40,257 nt of DNA from CAYTEO01 sp964436825 (GTDB lineage: Bacteria; Krumholzibacteriota; Krumholzibacteriia; LZORAL124-64-63), in contig CAYTEO010000023.1 in assembly GCA_964436825.1 (NCBI GenBank), positions 1 through 40,257 of the forward strand. The letters are read 5' to 3'. The translations under genes and the position numbers were made by a program. The notes under the pieces were generated by a model, which was not told where the DNA came from, did no database searches, and worked only from the letters and a program-made list of their open reading frames with translations. Within the stretch, counting starts at the first letter, position 1. Each line of letters opens with the position of its first letter. Positions 1-8,798 of this stretch are shown here, in pieces.

Positions 1-1
1 C

Positions 2-1678
2 ATGGACGACAGCCGCAGCGCCGGTCACGGGACCTGCTGCGCCGGCGTCGCCGCGGCCGTGGCCGGCAACGGCCTGGGCGTGGCCGGGATCGCCGGCAAC
101 TGCACCATCATGCCCCTGAAGGCCGCCGACTGGCGGGGCAACATGTACTTCTCGTACATCCAGGCCGCGCTCTACTACGCCGCCGACCACGGCGCCGACG
201 TCATCAGCATGAGCCTGGGCGCCGCCCTCGACAGCGACGCCGCCACCGACGACGCCCTGCAGTACGCCTACGCGGCCGGCTGCGTGATCCTGGCCGCCAC
301 CGGCAACGAGAACAACAGCGTCATCAGCTACCCGGCCATCAACCAGTACGTGATCGGCGTCGGGGCCGCCTCGCCCTGCGGCGACCGCAAGCGCAGCAGC
401 AGCGACGACACCGAGCTCAACCCCGGCGTCTATCCCGACCCCAACGGTTACACGTGCGACGGTGAGCGCTGGTGGGGCTCGAACTACGGCTCCACGACCC
501 CCGACGACCGCGGCGCCGTCGATGTCATCGCCCCGACCATCCTGCCGACCACCGACATCAGCGGCAGCGCCGGCTACGACGCGGGCGACTACGACATGTT
601 CTTCAACGGCACCTCGTGCGCCACTCCGTATGCCGCCGGCGTCTGCGCCCTGATCAAGTCGGCCTTCCCGGACTACGGACCGGCCGAGATCCGCCAGCAG
701 CTCGTCAGCACGGCCATCGACATCGTCAACGTGGAGTCGGGCAGCGGCTGGGATCGCTACACGGGCTATGGCATGGTCGACGCCGCGGCGGCCGTGGCCG
801 GCGGCGGCGGCACGACGCCCACCCTCCCGGTGGCCGCCTTCACCGCCTCGCCCACCAGCGGCACGGCGCCGCTGACCGTGAGCTTCACCGACCAGTCCAC
901 CGGTTCGCCCACCGGCTGGAGCTGGGACTTCGGCGACGGTGCCACCTCCACCCTGCAGAACCCGGGTCACACCTACGACGCCGCCGGCAGCTACACCGTG
1001 TCGCTGACCGTCACCAACGCCGACGGGTCCGACACCGAGACGAAGGTCGATTACATCGTCGTCTCCGATCCGTCCTCCGGCGGCGGCACCATGCACGTGG
1101 ACGACATCGACGTGTACAGCTATCAGCAGGGCCGCTGGGTCTACGGCAAGGGGATCGTCACCATCGTGGACGATTCCGGCGCTCCCGTCTCCGGTGCCAC
1201 CGTGTCCGTGACCTACACCGGTCCGACCAGCGGCACGCTCAGTGGCCTGACCGGCACCGACGGCACGGTCACCTTCGGCACGGCGCGGAGCTCTTCCTCC
1301 GGCTGGTGCTTCGAGGTCACCGACGTGACCCACGCCGCGCTGACGTACGACCCCAGCGCCAACGAGGTGACCAAGTCGTGCGAGAGCGGCGACGTCTACG
1401 GCGCCGACGCCGGCCTCGCGATCGCGCGGCTCAGCGCATCGCCCAACCCGTTCAATCCGCTGACCGAGGTGAAGTTCGGTCTGGCACGCACGGCTCCGGT
1501 CAAGCTGACCGTCTACGACGTCCGCGGCCGGGTGGCCGACGTCCTGGTGGACGGGATCCTCGGTGCGGGCGAGCACGTGGTGCGCTGGAACGCCGTCGAC
1601 CGTCCCAGTGGCGTCTATTTCGCGCGGCTGGAGACCGGGGGGACGGCCCGGACCGTGAAGCTGATCCTGTTGAAGTGA
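2..1678 (+). CDS. Secreted subtilisin-like S8 peptidase, PKD and C-terminal sorting-type domain (5' partial)
   Basis: Subtilase missing its N-terminus at the window edge; the reading frame is open from base 2 and the first Met is probably internal. The visible part begins at the catalytic-histidine block GHGTCCAG (His about residue 9), has the oxyanion Asn region (AATGNEN) and the catalytic serine block GTSCATPYAAG (Ser about 205). The Asp and any signal peptide lie upstream. After the protease (to about 265) come a PKD domain (about 275-355, with WDFGDG), a bacterial Ig/carboxypeptidase-regulatory-like beta domain (about 365-475) and a terminal FlgD-Ig/type IX-like domain (about 480-558) with SPNPFNP, VYDVRGR and SGVYFARL. 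Family knowledge: secreted, calcium-stabilised endopeptidase, carried to the cell surface or outside. It is followed by a terminator and a second subtilase in the same orientation, so it is probably its own transcript. The protease assignment is secure; the export route is inferred. Confidence 0.93.
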   Translation: MDDSRSAGHGTCCAGVAAAVAGNGLGVAGIAGNCTIMPLKAADWRGNMYFSYIQAALYYAADHGADVISMSLGAALDSDAATDDALQYAYAAGCVILAATGNENNSVISYPAINQYVIGVGAASPCGDRKRSSSDDTELNPGVYPDPNGYTCDGERWWGSNYGSTTPDDRGAVDVIAPTILPTTDISGSAGYDAGDYDMFFNGTSCATPYAAGVCALIKSAFPDYGPAEIRQQLVSTAIDIVNVESGSGWDRYTGYGMVDAAAAVAGGGGTTPTLPVAAFTASPTSGTAPLTVSFTDQSTGSPTGWSWDFGDGATSTLQNPGHTYDAAGSYTVSLTVTNADGSDTETKVDYIVVSDPSSGGGTMHVDDIDVYSYQQGRWVYGKGIVTIVDDSGAPVSGATVSVTYTGPTSGTLSGLTGTDGTVTFGTARSSSSGWCFEVTDVTHAALTYDPSANEVTKSCESGDVYGADAGLAIARLSASPNPFNPLTEVKFGLARTAPVKLTVYDVRGRVADVLVDGILGAGEHVVRWNAVDRPSGVYFARLETGGTARTVKLILLK

Positions 1679-1702
1679 CGGAGCCCCGACGGTGACAGCG
1701 AT

Positions 1703-1733
1703 GGGCCCCGGCCGCTGCCGGGGCCCTTTCCTT
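1703..1733 (+). terminator. Rho-independent terminator after the first subtilase
   Basis: A perfect 10-bp stem (1703-1712 pairing with 1717-1726), a four-base loop and a short T-rich tail (TTTCCTT). It lies 25 bases after the stop codon of the upstream subtilase and ends that transcript. Confidence 0.8.
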
Positions 1734-1779
1734 GCGCGGCGGACGATGGTCCCCCGGCCAAGGCGGGGCCGTGGCTCCC

Positions 1780-1806
1780 TTGTCTTTCCCGTGCGCTTTG
1801 TGATAT
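1780..1806 (+). promoter_or_regulatory. Possible weak promoter for the second subtilase
   Basis: TTGTCT at 1780-1785 and TGATAT at 1801-1806, with a short 15-base spacer. The hexamer TGTGAT occurs at 1799-1804 and again at 1824-1829, the second inside the palindrome GTGATCAC. This is the most promoter-like stretch in the 170 bases before the gene, but the match is weak. Confidence 0.22.
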
Positions 1807-1905
1807 GGTCGCTAGTGAAAGCGTGTGATCACGTCCGTCGGGGCCGCATGACGGCTCCCTTCCCCCGCCGCGGACAGCACTGACCATCTCTCGAGGAGAA
1901 CGATC

Positions 1906-4900
1906 ATGGCCCGTCGCGTGCTGCCGGTCCTGGTGGCCGGTCTGTTGCTCACCCTGTCGGCCGGGGCGGTGCTGGCCTCCCTGACCGTCGACCCGTCGCT
2001 GCCCGAGGCCCTCTCCGCGGCCAAGGACGGCGGGATGGTCCGCGTCCTGCTGGTGCTGGACGAGCGTCCCGATCCCGTCGCCCTGGCGGCCGGCCTGGAG
2101 GGGACCTCCCCGTCGCAGCGGCGCGCCGCCGTCCTGGCGCGGCTGCGCGAGTTCGCCGCCCGGTCCCAGGCCGACGTGATGACCCGCCTGTACGCCGCCG
2201 CCGCCCGGGGCCATGTCCGGCGCGTCAAGCCCCTCTACGTCGCCAACGCCGTCATCTTCCTGGCCGACCGGCAGGGGGTGGAGGAGGTGGCCGCGGCCAA
2301 GGCGCAGGGACTGCTCACCTTCGACCGTCCCTACGACCTGCTGGCCGGGGTCATGGCCCCCGACACGCCACCGGCGGCGACCGCCGATCCCTCGCCCGCC
2401 AAGGGCAACGCCTGGAGCCTGGACTGGATCGGCGCCCCGTCGGTCTGGACCATGGGCTATACCGGTGACGGGATCGTCGTCGGACACCTCGATTCGGGCG
2501 TCTACCTGACCCATCCCGACATCGCGAACAACCTCTGGACGAACCCCGGCGAGATCGCCGGCAACGGCATCGACGACGACGGCAACGGCTACGTCGACGA
2601 CGTCCACGGCTACGACTTCGGCGACGACGACGGCAACCCCAACGACGACTCGGCCAGCCCGGGCCACGGCACCCACACCGCCGGGACGGTGGCCGGCGAC
2701 GGGACCGGCGGGACGAACACCGGCGTTGCACCCGGCGCGAAGATCATGGCCTGCAAGGTGTTCGCCAGTGACGGGTCGGGGACGCTGGGGATGATCTGGG
2801 AGGCCTACCAGTACGTCCTGGAGAACGGCGCCCGGATGATCACCATGTCCCTGGGCGTGCCCGGCGACAACATCCCGGCCTCCCTGGCGCGGGCCGAGCG
2901 GAACAGCTGCGACGTGCTGCGGTCGGCCGGCATCACCGTCTTCAACGCCGCGGGCAACGACCACGGCACCTACGTCCCGCCCAACGAGTGCGGCCTGACG
3001 GCCCGTGTCCCGGCGCCCTGGAACCCCGTCGCCGGGACGCCCTACTCGTCGCTGGGCGGCGTCGTCACCGTCGGCGGCACCGGTTACCTGAGCGACAGCG
3101 GGTACTACTACTCCTCGCGCGGCCCCGTCACCTGGGGCCAGGTGGCGCCGTGGTACGACTGGCCCTACAACCCCGAACCGGGCCTGACCAAGCCCGACGT
3201 CTGCGCCCCGGCGGTCAACGTCAACTCGCTGGTCATCCCCAGCGGCTACTCCGGCAACACCTGGAGCGGTACCTCGATGGCCACGCCGCACGTGGCGGGC
3301 CTGGCGGCCCTGATGCTGGAGAAGAACCCCAGCCTCTCGCCGGCCGGCCTGGACTCGATCCTGGAGCAGACGGCCGTCGAGCTGGGGGTGGCCGGCAAGG
3401 ACAACCAGTTCGGCTCGGGCAGGATCGACGCCGTGGCGGCGGTGGGTGCCGTGCCCACGGCCACGGTGCCGCACCTGGTGGTCGACGGGCTGACCATCGT
3501 CGATGCCGGCGGTGACGGTGTCGTCGACCCGGGCGAGGACTTCCAGGTCGTCTTCACCCTGGCCAACAACAGCGTCACGACCGACGCGCTCGGCGTCACG
3601 GGCGGCGTGGTCGTCCAGGCCGGCGACCCGGTGACGGTCACCGACGCGGCCGGGACCTTCGGCGACATCGCCCAGGGGGCGACCGGCGACAACGCCGGCG
3701 ACGCCTTCGGGTTCACTGCCTCTGCCGCGGCCAGCCAGGGCGACACCTTCACCATGTACCTGACCATCCACGCCCAGAACGGCTACGAGAAGACGATCGA
3801 TGTCCAGTACTACGTCGGCCTGCCCGAGTACCGGACCCACGACGTCGGCAGCGTCCTGGCCACGGTCACCGACCGCGGCAGCCTGGGCTACATGACCAGC
3901 GACCAGATCGTGGGCGACGGCTTCGGGCCGCCCGCGGACAACGGCCTGTTCATCGGCTCGCTGTGGGCCGGCAACAGCACCCTCTACTTCTGCAACAGGG
4001 ACTACGACGAGGCGAATCCCGCCGAGTGGGAGGTCGTCACCTCGCCCAACGGCCGGGTCAAGGACCTGGGACACGTCGTCAGCGACCAGGATTTCCAGGC
4101 CATCTTCGGCGATACGGGCGCTCAGGTGGTGCGCAACGTCCAGGTCCTGCAGGAGAGCTTCGCCTTCGCCTCCAACCCCGACGACGACTTCGTCGTCCTG
4201 CGCTACACCCTGCGCAACAACGGCAGCACCACCCTGGCCGACTACTACGTGGGGGTCTTCTGCGACTGGGACGTGGGTGACGCCAGTGCCAACGTGGGCA
4301 ACAGCGACGCCGCCCGGCGCGTGGTCTGGATCACCCCCGCCGGTGGCGGCGAGTGCTTCGGGGTGGCCCTGCGCGGCACCGCCCCGGTGGCCAACCTGTC
4401 GCTGATCAACAATCCCACCTACGTCTATCCGAACCAGTACATCGACGACGGCGACAAGCTGCGCTTCATCAAGGGGACCTACTCGACCCCGTCGACGAGC
4501 AGCGCCGACGACTGGTCGGCCGTCACCTCCAGCGGTCCGTACACGTTCGCCCCGGGCGACTCCATCGTCCTGGAGTTCGCCATGGTCTGGGGCGAGGACG
4601 AGGCCGACTTCCTGGCCAACGTCGACGCGGCCCTGGCCGTCGACCTGACCGGCGCAACACCGGTGGCCGACGGTCCCCTGCCGGTTCGCTTCGCCCTGGC
4701 CCAGAACATGCCCAACCCGTTCAACCCCCGCACGACGATCCGCTTCTCCCTGGACCGGGAGAGCCGGGTGCGGCTGGGCGTCTACGACCTGCACGGCCGG
4801 CTGGTCCGCACCCTGGCCGACGGCGTCTACGCCGGCGGCGAGCACAGCGTGGTCTGGGACGGCCGCAGCGACCGCGGCGACGAGATGCCCTCGGGCCTCT

Positions 4901-4962
4901 ACTTCGTCAAGGTCGAGGACGGGAGACGCGTCCGGAGCAGGAAGATGATGCTGGTGAGGTAG
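1906..4962 (+). CDS. Secreted subtilisin-like S8 peptidase with C-terminal sorting-type domain
   Basis: Complete 1018-residue subtilase. A Sec signal peptide covers residues 1-24 (cleaved after AVLA), and a propeptide-like region runs to about 165. The catalytic triad is visible: Asp196 (GHLDSGV), His254 in GHGTHTAG and Ser457 in GTSMATPHVAG. Asp/Gly/Asn-rich loops around 220-250 (DDDGNGYVDD) look like calcium-binding loops. About 400 residues of beta-rich region follow, then a terminal FlgD-Ig/type IX-like domain (about 935-1018) with MPNPFNP, VYDLHGR and SGLYFVKV. The ATG at 1906 has a good ribosome site (GAGGAGA, 10 bases upstream). Family role: extracellular endopeptidase, probably for nutrient acquisition. 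The large middle region is unassigned; it could bind substrate or surface polymers. It lies directly after another subtilase, suggesting duplication within a secreted-protease locus. Confidence 0.95.
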   Translation: MARRVLPVLVAGLLLTLSAGAVLASLTVDPSLPEALSAAKDGGMVRVLLVLDERPDPVALAAGLEGTSPSQRRAAVLARLREFAARSQADVMTRLYAAAARGHVRRVKPLYVANAVIFLADRQGVEEVAAAKAQGLLTFDRPYDLLAGVMAPDTPPAATADPSPAKGNAWSLDWIGAPSVWTMGYTGDGIVVGHLDSGVYLTHPDIANNLWTNPGEIAGNGIDDDGNGYVDDVHGYDFGDDDGNPNDDSASPGHGTHTAGTVAGDGTGGTNTGVAPGAKIMACKVFASDGSGTLGMIWEAYQYVLENGARMITMSLGVPGDNIPASLARAERNSCDVLRSAGITVFNAAGNDHGTYVPPNECGLTARVPAPWNPVAGTPYSSLGGVVTVGGTGYLSDSGYYYSSRGPVTWGQVAPWYDWPYNPEPGLTKPDVCAPAVNVNSLVIPSGYSGNTWSGTSMATPHVAGLAALMLEKNPSLSPAGLDSILEQTAVELGVAGKDNQFGSGRIDAVAAVGAVPTATVPHLVVDGLTIVDAGGDGVVDPGEDFQVVFTLANNSVTTDALGVTGGVVVQAGDPVTVTDAAGTFGDIAQGATGDNAGDAFGFTASAAASQGDTFTMYLTIHAQNGYEKTIDVQYYVGLPEYRTHDVGSVLATVTDRGSLGYMTSDQIVGDGFGPPADNGLFIGSLWAGNSTLYFCNRDYDEANPAEWEVVTSPNGRVKDLGHVVSDQDFQAIFGDTGAQVVRNVQVLQESFAFASNPDDDFVVLRYTLRNNGSTTLADYYVGVFCDWDVGDASANVGNSDAARRVVWITPAGGGECFGVALRGTAPVANLSLINNPTYVYPNQYIDDGDKLRFIKGTYSTPSTSSADDWSAVTSSGPYTFAPGDSIVLEFAMVWGEDEADFLANVDAALAVDLTGATPVADGPLPVRFALAQNMPNPFNPRTTIRFSLDRESRVRLGVYDLHGRLVRTLADGVYAGGEHSVVWDGRSDRGDEMPSGLYFVKVEDGRRVRSRKMMLVR

Positions 4963-4964
4963 CA

Positions 4965-4993
4965 GGGGGAGCCGGCCCCCCTTCCCTTCTTCC
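4965..4993 (+). terminator. Short hairpin with pyrimidine tail after the second subtilase
   Basis: A GGGGG/CCCCC stem (4965-4969 and 4976-4980) begins just after the stop codon and runs into a C/T-rich tail. It is a modest terminator candidate. A stronger hairpin follows at 5000-5030. Confidence 0.35.
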
Positions 4994-4999
4994 GGGGAT

Positions 5000-5030
5000 G
5001 CCCCACCGCCACCTCGTGTGGCGGTGGGGC
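5000..5030. terminator. 13-bp perfect hairpin between convergent genes
   Basis: Arms 5000-5012 and 5018-5030 are perfectly complementary around a five-base loop. It sits between the 3' ends of the subtilase (+) and the transporter (-) and could stop transcription from both sides. Neither side has a T-tract. Confidence 0.6.
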
Positions 5031-5074
5031 TCGACATTCCGTGCGCTCCGCCCTCCTGGCACCGCGCCCTCCAT

Positions 5075-5956
5075 TCAGCGCCGTCCCCGTTCCTGCCAGA
5101 GCAGTCCGCCGACGATCAACACCAGCCCGGCCACCGTCGCCGGGCGGATCGCCTCGCCCAGCACGCCGCCGATCAGCAGCAGGGAGAGGAAGGGGGAGAG
5201 GAAGATCAGGTTCGCCACCCGGGCCGTCCGCCGGGTCGCGCGCAGGGCCGCGAGCCAGAGGATGAACGTCACGCCCATCTCCACGACGCCGACGTAGGCG
5301 GCCGCCAGCCTCCCCGCGGCGCCGGCCGCCCACAGCGGCTGCCCCGTAGCCAGGGCAACGCCGCAGACCAGGGGCGCCCCGACGGCGAAGTTGACCAGCA
5401 GGCCGGCCACCGGGTCGAGCCGCCCGCGCGTGTTGCCGATCCAGTAGAGCGCCCAGATCACGGTGCTGCCCAGGGCCAGGGCGACGCCGGCCGGGTCGTC
5501 CACCTGCAGCTCCCGGATCCGCCCGCCGGTGGCGATCAGGACGACCCCCAGGTAGCAGACGACGCCGGCAACGGCGTCGCGACGGGTCAAGGGACGGCCC
5601 AGCAGCGGGACCGACAGCCAGGTCAGCGTCAGGGCCCAGGTGTAGTTGAGCGGCTGGGCCACCTGGGCGGGCAGGCGGTCGTAGGCGACGAACAGGACCA
5701 GGTAGTAGAGCAGCGGGTTGAGTAGCCCGAGGGCGGCGGCGATCGCGAGTTCCCGCCTCGGCGCGGCGGCCAGCTCGCCCCAGCCACGGCGAACCGTGAC
5801 GGTCGCGGCGAAGACCAGCAGCGAGACGATCGACGCCCCCGCCAGCAGGGTCGTCGGCGACTGGTGGCGCAGGGCGATCTTGAAGGCCGTCGCGACGGTG
5901 GACCACAGCAGGACCGCTCCGCCGCCCAGCAGCAGGGCACGGCGCTCGGACGTCAT
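5075..5956 (-). CDS. EamA/DMT-superfamily transporter
   Basis: Integral inner-membrane protein of 293 residues with the usual size and pattern of the drug/metabolite transporter superfamily: two EamA repeats of five hydrophobic helices each. Repeat one starts near residue 8 (LLGGGAVLLWSTVATAFKIA). Repeat two starts near 150 (GVALALGSTVIWALYWIGN). The family exports amino acids, metabolites or drugs, and the substrate cannot be told from sequence. Its ATG overlaps the stop codon of the upstream RDD gene (ATGA at 5953-5956), so the two are translationally coupled. The frame stays open further upstream, but that part is antisense to the neighbouring methyltransferase gene and is not coding. It ends convergently with the subtilase. 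Confidence 0.9.
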   Translation of the reverse strand: MTSERRALLLGGGAVLLWSTVATAFKIALRHQSPTTLLAGASIVSLLVFAATVTVRRGWGELAAAPRRELAIAAALGLLNPLLYYLVLFVAYDRLPAQVAQPLNYTWALTLTWLSVPLLGRPLTRRDAVAGVVCYLGVVLIATGGRIRELQVDDPAGVALALGSTVIWALYWIGNTRGRLDPVAGLLVNFAVGAPLVCGVALATGQPLWAAGAAGRLAAAYVGVVEMGVTFILWLAALRATRRTARVANLIFLSPFLSLLLIGGVLGEAIRPATVAGLVLIVGGLLWQERGRR

Positions 5957-6237
5957 CGCCGCTCCCTGACGACGACCGAGCCGACGATCTTGTCGTGGTC
6001 GGCCTGGCGGTTGGGATCCCGGCGGGAGAGGAGGAAACCGAGTCCGAGGGTCGCCGCGCTGGCGCCGTAGCCGCCGGCGCGGTTGAAGCAGGTCCACAGC
6101 GACAGGGGCCGTCCGTCCAGCCGCGCGACCCGGATCCCCAGCAGCCGCTTGCCGGGCGTGCGGCCCCGGCCCAGCAGGTCGGGGTGGACGCGCAGCGGTT
6201 CCTCGGTCACGGTACGGTAGCGGGCACGGTCGGGCAT
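5953..6237 (-). CDS. Short RDD-domain membrane protein
   Basis: A 94-residue protein matching the C-terminal two-thirds of the RDD family: GRTPGKRLLGIRV (about 25-37), an Arg-containing segment (FNRAGGYG), a hydrophobic helix and the closing Asp/His motif (ADHDKIVGSVVV). Usual RDD domains have an extra N-terminal helix carrying the Arg and Asp that name the family; here the 20 or so residues before the GRTPGK motif are polar, so that helix is missing. The ATG at 6237 has a GAGGAG ribosome site nine bases upstream, which supports this start. It is coupled by ATGA overlap to the DMT transporter downstream. RDD proteins are of unclear function, some being linked to ion transport. The gene may be a remnant or a natural short form. 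Confidence 0.75.
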   Translation of the reverse strand: MPDRARYRTVTEEPLRVHPDLLGRGRTPGKRLLGIRVARLDGRPLSLWTCFNRAGGYGASAATLGLGFLLSRRDPNRQADHDKIVGSVVVRERR

Positions 6238-6318
6238 GACGTTGCTCCTCGGCGCTGACACCCCGGATGCCGGAAGGGTGACAGAGGGCCGGGTCCGCGA
6301 GCAAGGGGGAAAGTGACC

Positions 6319-7290
6319 ATGACCTTCCTGGACGCCCTGGGACGACGCCTGCTGATCGGCGACGGCGGGACCGGTACCGAGCTGCTGGCCCGCGCGCCGG
6401 ACGATCTGGCCGGCCGCGACGGCCTGTGCGAGCGGTTGAACCTGGAGCGCCCCGACGTGGTGACGGAGGTCCACGCCGCCTTCCTCGCCGCCGGCTGCGA
6501 CCTGGTCCGGACGAACACCTTCCGTGCCCTGGCACCGCACCTGGAGGGCGCCGACGCGACGGAGCGCGCCCGTGCGCTGGCCCTGGCCGGCGCCCGCCTG
6601 GCCCGCCGGGCGGCCGACGCGGCGTCCACGGCGGACCGCCCCCGTTTCGTGGCCGGGAGCCTGGGGCCGCCGCCGGCGGGCGTCGAGCCGGACGACGGAC
6701 TGGTCGCTGCCTATGCCGCGACCGCCGGCGCCCTCGTCGAGGGGGGATGCGACCTGCTGCTGGTGGAGACGGGGACCGCCCTGGACCAGGTGGCGGCGGC
6801 CGCCGCGGGGATCGGGAGCGCCCTGGCGGCGGCGGGGCGCGACGTGCCGTGGGGCGTGCTGGTGACGACCGACCACCGGGGGCGTCTGCCGTCCGGGGAG
6901 GACGTCCTGGACGTCCTGCGGGCGCTCCTGCCGCGGCGACCCGCTCTGGTCGGCGTCAACTGCGGCGAGGGACCGGAGGCGCTGCGGACGGCCGCGCTGG
7001 CGCTGGGGCGCCACTGTCCCGTGCCCGTGGCCGTCATGCCCAGCGCGGGGCTGCCGGTGGCGGGGAGGCCCCGCGGCGAGACGGATCTCGGGCCGGAGCC
7101 GTTCGCCGCGGCGACGGCGTCGCTCGCCGGGGAGTGCGGCGCCGCGCTGGCGGGCGGCTGCTGCGGGGCCGGGCCGGCGCATCTGCGCGCCCTGGTGGAC
7201 AGATTGGCGGCTCGCCTGGCGCCCCGGCGACGGGTCCGGCCCCTGCCTTCGCCGGGCACGGACGGTGGGTCTGCCGGGGTGGCGAGGTGA
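6319..7290 (+). CDS. Homocysteine S-methyltransferase family protein
   Basis: A 323-residue zinc-dependent methyltransferase with the homocysteine-binding (betaine-homocysteine methyltransferase/MetH N-terminal) barrel. The N-terminal DGGTGTELL block, RTNTF, the first zinc cysteine in VNCGEG (Cys215) and the paired zinc cysteines in GGCCGAGP (Cys281/282) are all present. Family reaction: transfer of a methyl group from a donor (S-methylmethionine, SAM or betaine) to homocysteine to give methionine; the donor cannot be read here. The ATG at 6319 is chosen over an in-frame GTG at 6313 because the ribosome site AAGGGGGA at 6303-6310 is correctly spaced only from the ATG. It is divergent from the RDD gene. 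The 3' end reaches the T-tract of the terminator that serves the opposite-strand cytochrome operon. Confidence 0.9.
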   Translation: MTFLDALGRRLLIGDGGTGTELLARAPDDLAGRDGLCERLNLERPDVVTEVHAAFLAAGCDLVRTNTFRALAPHLEGADATERARALALAGARLARRAADAASTADRPRFVAGSLGPPPAGVEPDDGLVAAYAATAGALVEGGCDLLLVETGTALDQVAAAAAGIGSALAAAGRDVPWGVLVTTDHRGRLPSGEDVLDVLRALLPRRPALVGVNCGEGPEALRTAALALGRHCPVPVAVMPSAGLPVAGRPRGETDLGPEPFAAATASLAGECGAALAGGCCGAGPAHLRALVDRLAARLAPRRRVRPLPSPGTDGGSAGVAR

Positions 7291-7324
7291 AAAAAGGACG
7301 GAGCCCCGCTCGGGGACTCCGTCC
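7290..7324 (-). terminator. Rho-independent terminator of the cytochrome operon
   Basis: On the minus strand an 8-bp stem (7317-7324 with 7296-7303), extended by CCCC/GGGG around a four-base loop, is followed by six T residues. It lies 21 bases past the octaheme cytochrome stop codon. This is the most classical terminator in the window. Confidence 0.92.
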
Positions 7325-7345
7325 GACCGGTGCCGCGATGGGAGG

Positions 7346-8785
7346 CTACCTCATCCGCTTCAGCACCGGGTCCTCCTTGTAGCCCAGGGCCTTCCAGTCG
7401 AGACGACCGTTCTCGCTGTGGCAGTCGAGGCACTGCAGGGCGTTGGTCGCCGGCTGGACCTCGTGGTTGATGCTCATCCAGCGCTCGGCCCAGACCCACT
7501 CGTAGTCGGGATCCTCGATGCCGTAGGTCACCCTGGCGCCCTCGGCGACGGCGTGGGGCATGTCGCCGTCGGCGAAGAACTCCTCGACGGCGATCGGCAC
7601 GAGCCACTGCTCCTTCCTCAGGACCGGCAGGGTGGCCCGGTGGACCTTGAACGGGTAGATCCGTGCGTCCTTGTCCTTCCTGTCGCCCAGCGGCTCCATC
7701 ATGACGACCACGCCGTCGTCCTTGCGGCGCCGGACCGGCTCGCCGAGGAGCTGGCCGCGACTGCGGCCGTTGAACCAGCGGTAGCGCGGCACGACGTTCT
7801 TCTCCATCGTCTGGGTCGCGGTCCACTTCTTCTTGTCCTCGTGGAAGAAGGGCTTGGACCAGTCGCGGACCATGTCGGTGGGATCCTCGTTGGCGAAGGT
7901 CGGGATGTGGCAGGTCTGGCAGGCGATCCGCCGTGCGTGGTGGTCCAGGACCTTCTTCCCGTGCGGTGCCTCGTCGTGGCACTGGGTGCACTGCAGCCAG
8001 CCGCCGGCCCCGCTGCCCCACAGGTCGGCGCCGCGGCCGCGCATGTGGTGCCCCTCGCCGCGGTGGCAGTCGATGCAGGCCATGTCCTGGCCGTCGCTCG
8101 CCATGTGGACGTCGAAGTCGACCGCGCAGTCGGTCATGACGTACTCCAGGTCGCCCCGCTTGTAGTTGGGCCCGCCGCCCGAGCCGGCGTGGCAGCGCAG
8201 GCACATCTGGCGCTTGGGCAGGCTGATCCGCTGGGCGATGGCGTCCATCCCCTGGCGCATCCGCGCGGCCACCTTGGGGTTCTTCTCCGCCATGGCCTGC
8301 GCCCGGATCAGCAGCTGCGGCGCCCAGATGTCGTTGCCCTGCTCGTCCTGCGTCAGATCGCGCTGGTAGCCGGCGGCATGGCAGATCAGGCAGTCGATGT
8401 TCTCCAGCTGCTCGCGGGACATCTCCTCCTCGGGCAGCTTGCCGAAGCCGGCGTGGCACTTGGAGCAGCCCTTGGACAGGACCTTGCCGTCCTCGTTGCG
8501 CACGATCCCGATCCAGTTGGGCAGCGGGTTCGTGCAGAAGTCGTTCATCGTGTTCAGCTTGCCCAGCTTGCGGCCCTTGCTGCCCTCGATGGCGGAGGCG
8601 TCACCCCGCCACTGGTAGTGCTGGGAACGGAAGAAGTCCTCGGCCTCCTCCTGGTGGCACTCCAGACAGGTGGACGTCCCCTCGTAGTGCTCGAACATGT
8701 CGGCGTGGCTGGGCTCGGCGCGGCCGCCGGCCCACAGGGGACCGGCGGCCAGGAGAGCCACGACGACGGCAACTGCTCTGCGCAT
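7346..8785 (-). CDS. Octaheme c-type cytochrome, tetrathionate-reductase (OTR) family
   Basis: Exported 479-residue protein with a Sec signal peptide (about 1-20) and exactly eight CxxCH heme sites: CLECH (about 40), CSKCH, CLICH, CLRCH, CIDCH, CTQCH, CQTCH and CLDCH near the C-terminus. Spacing and inter-heme blocks match octaheme tetrathionate reductase of Shewanella: NDFC, CSKCHAGFG, ENIDCLICH, LDHHARRIACQTCHIPTFA and the NVVPRYRWFNG block. Family knowledge: periplasmic reductase with a lysine-ligated active-site heme, active in vitro on tetrathionate, nitrite and hydroxylamine; the physiological substrate is often unknown. An alternative ATG at 8791 touches the GGAGG site, so 8785 is preferred. 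It is last of three co-oriented genes after a monoheme cytochrome and a porin, 13 bases from the latter. This suggests an electron-transfer unit spanning the outer membrane or a periplasmic terminal reductase. Confidence 0.92.
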   Translation of the reverse strand: MRRAVAVVVALLAAGPLWAGGRAEPSHADMFEHYEGTSTCLECHQEEAEDFFRSQHYQWRGDASAIEGSKGRKLGKLNTMNDFCTNPLPNWIGIVRNEDGKVLSKGCSKCHAGFGKLPEEEMSREQLENIDCLICHAAGYQRDLTQDEQGNDIWAPQLLIRAQAMAEKNPKVAARMRQGMDAIAQRISLPKRQMCLRCHAGSGGGPNYKRGDLEYVMTDCAVDFDVHMASDGQDMACIDCHRGEGHHMRGRGADLWGSGAGGWLQCTQCHDEAPHGKKVLDHHARRIACQTCHIPTFANEDPTDMVRDWSKPFFHEDKKKWTATQTMEKNVVPRYRWFNGRSRGQLLGEPVRRRKDDGVVVMMEPLGDRKDKDARIYPFKVHRATLPVLRKEQWLVPIAVEEFFADGDMPHAVAEGARVTYGIEDPDYEWVWAERWMSINHEVQPATNALQCLDCHSENGRLDWKALGYKEDPVLKRMR

Positions 8786-8798
8786 CGTCATCCTCCGG

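Noticed and set aside
2..4. ATG at base 2 as the true start of the first subtilase
   Set aside because: It lies inside the catalytic-histidine region, so the gene must begin upstream of the window.
1615..5037. A 1140-residue open frame on the minus strand opposite the second subtilase
   Set aside because: It mirrors the plus-strand gene through high GC at third positions. Its translation is low-complexity, with no signal, domain or ribosome site, while the plus strand has a full catalytic triad.
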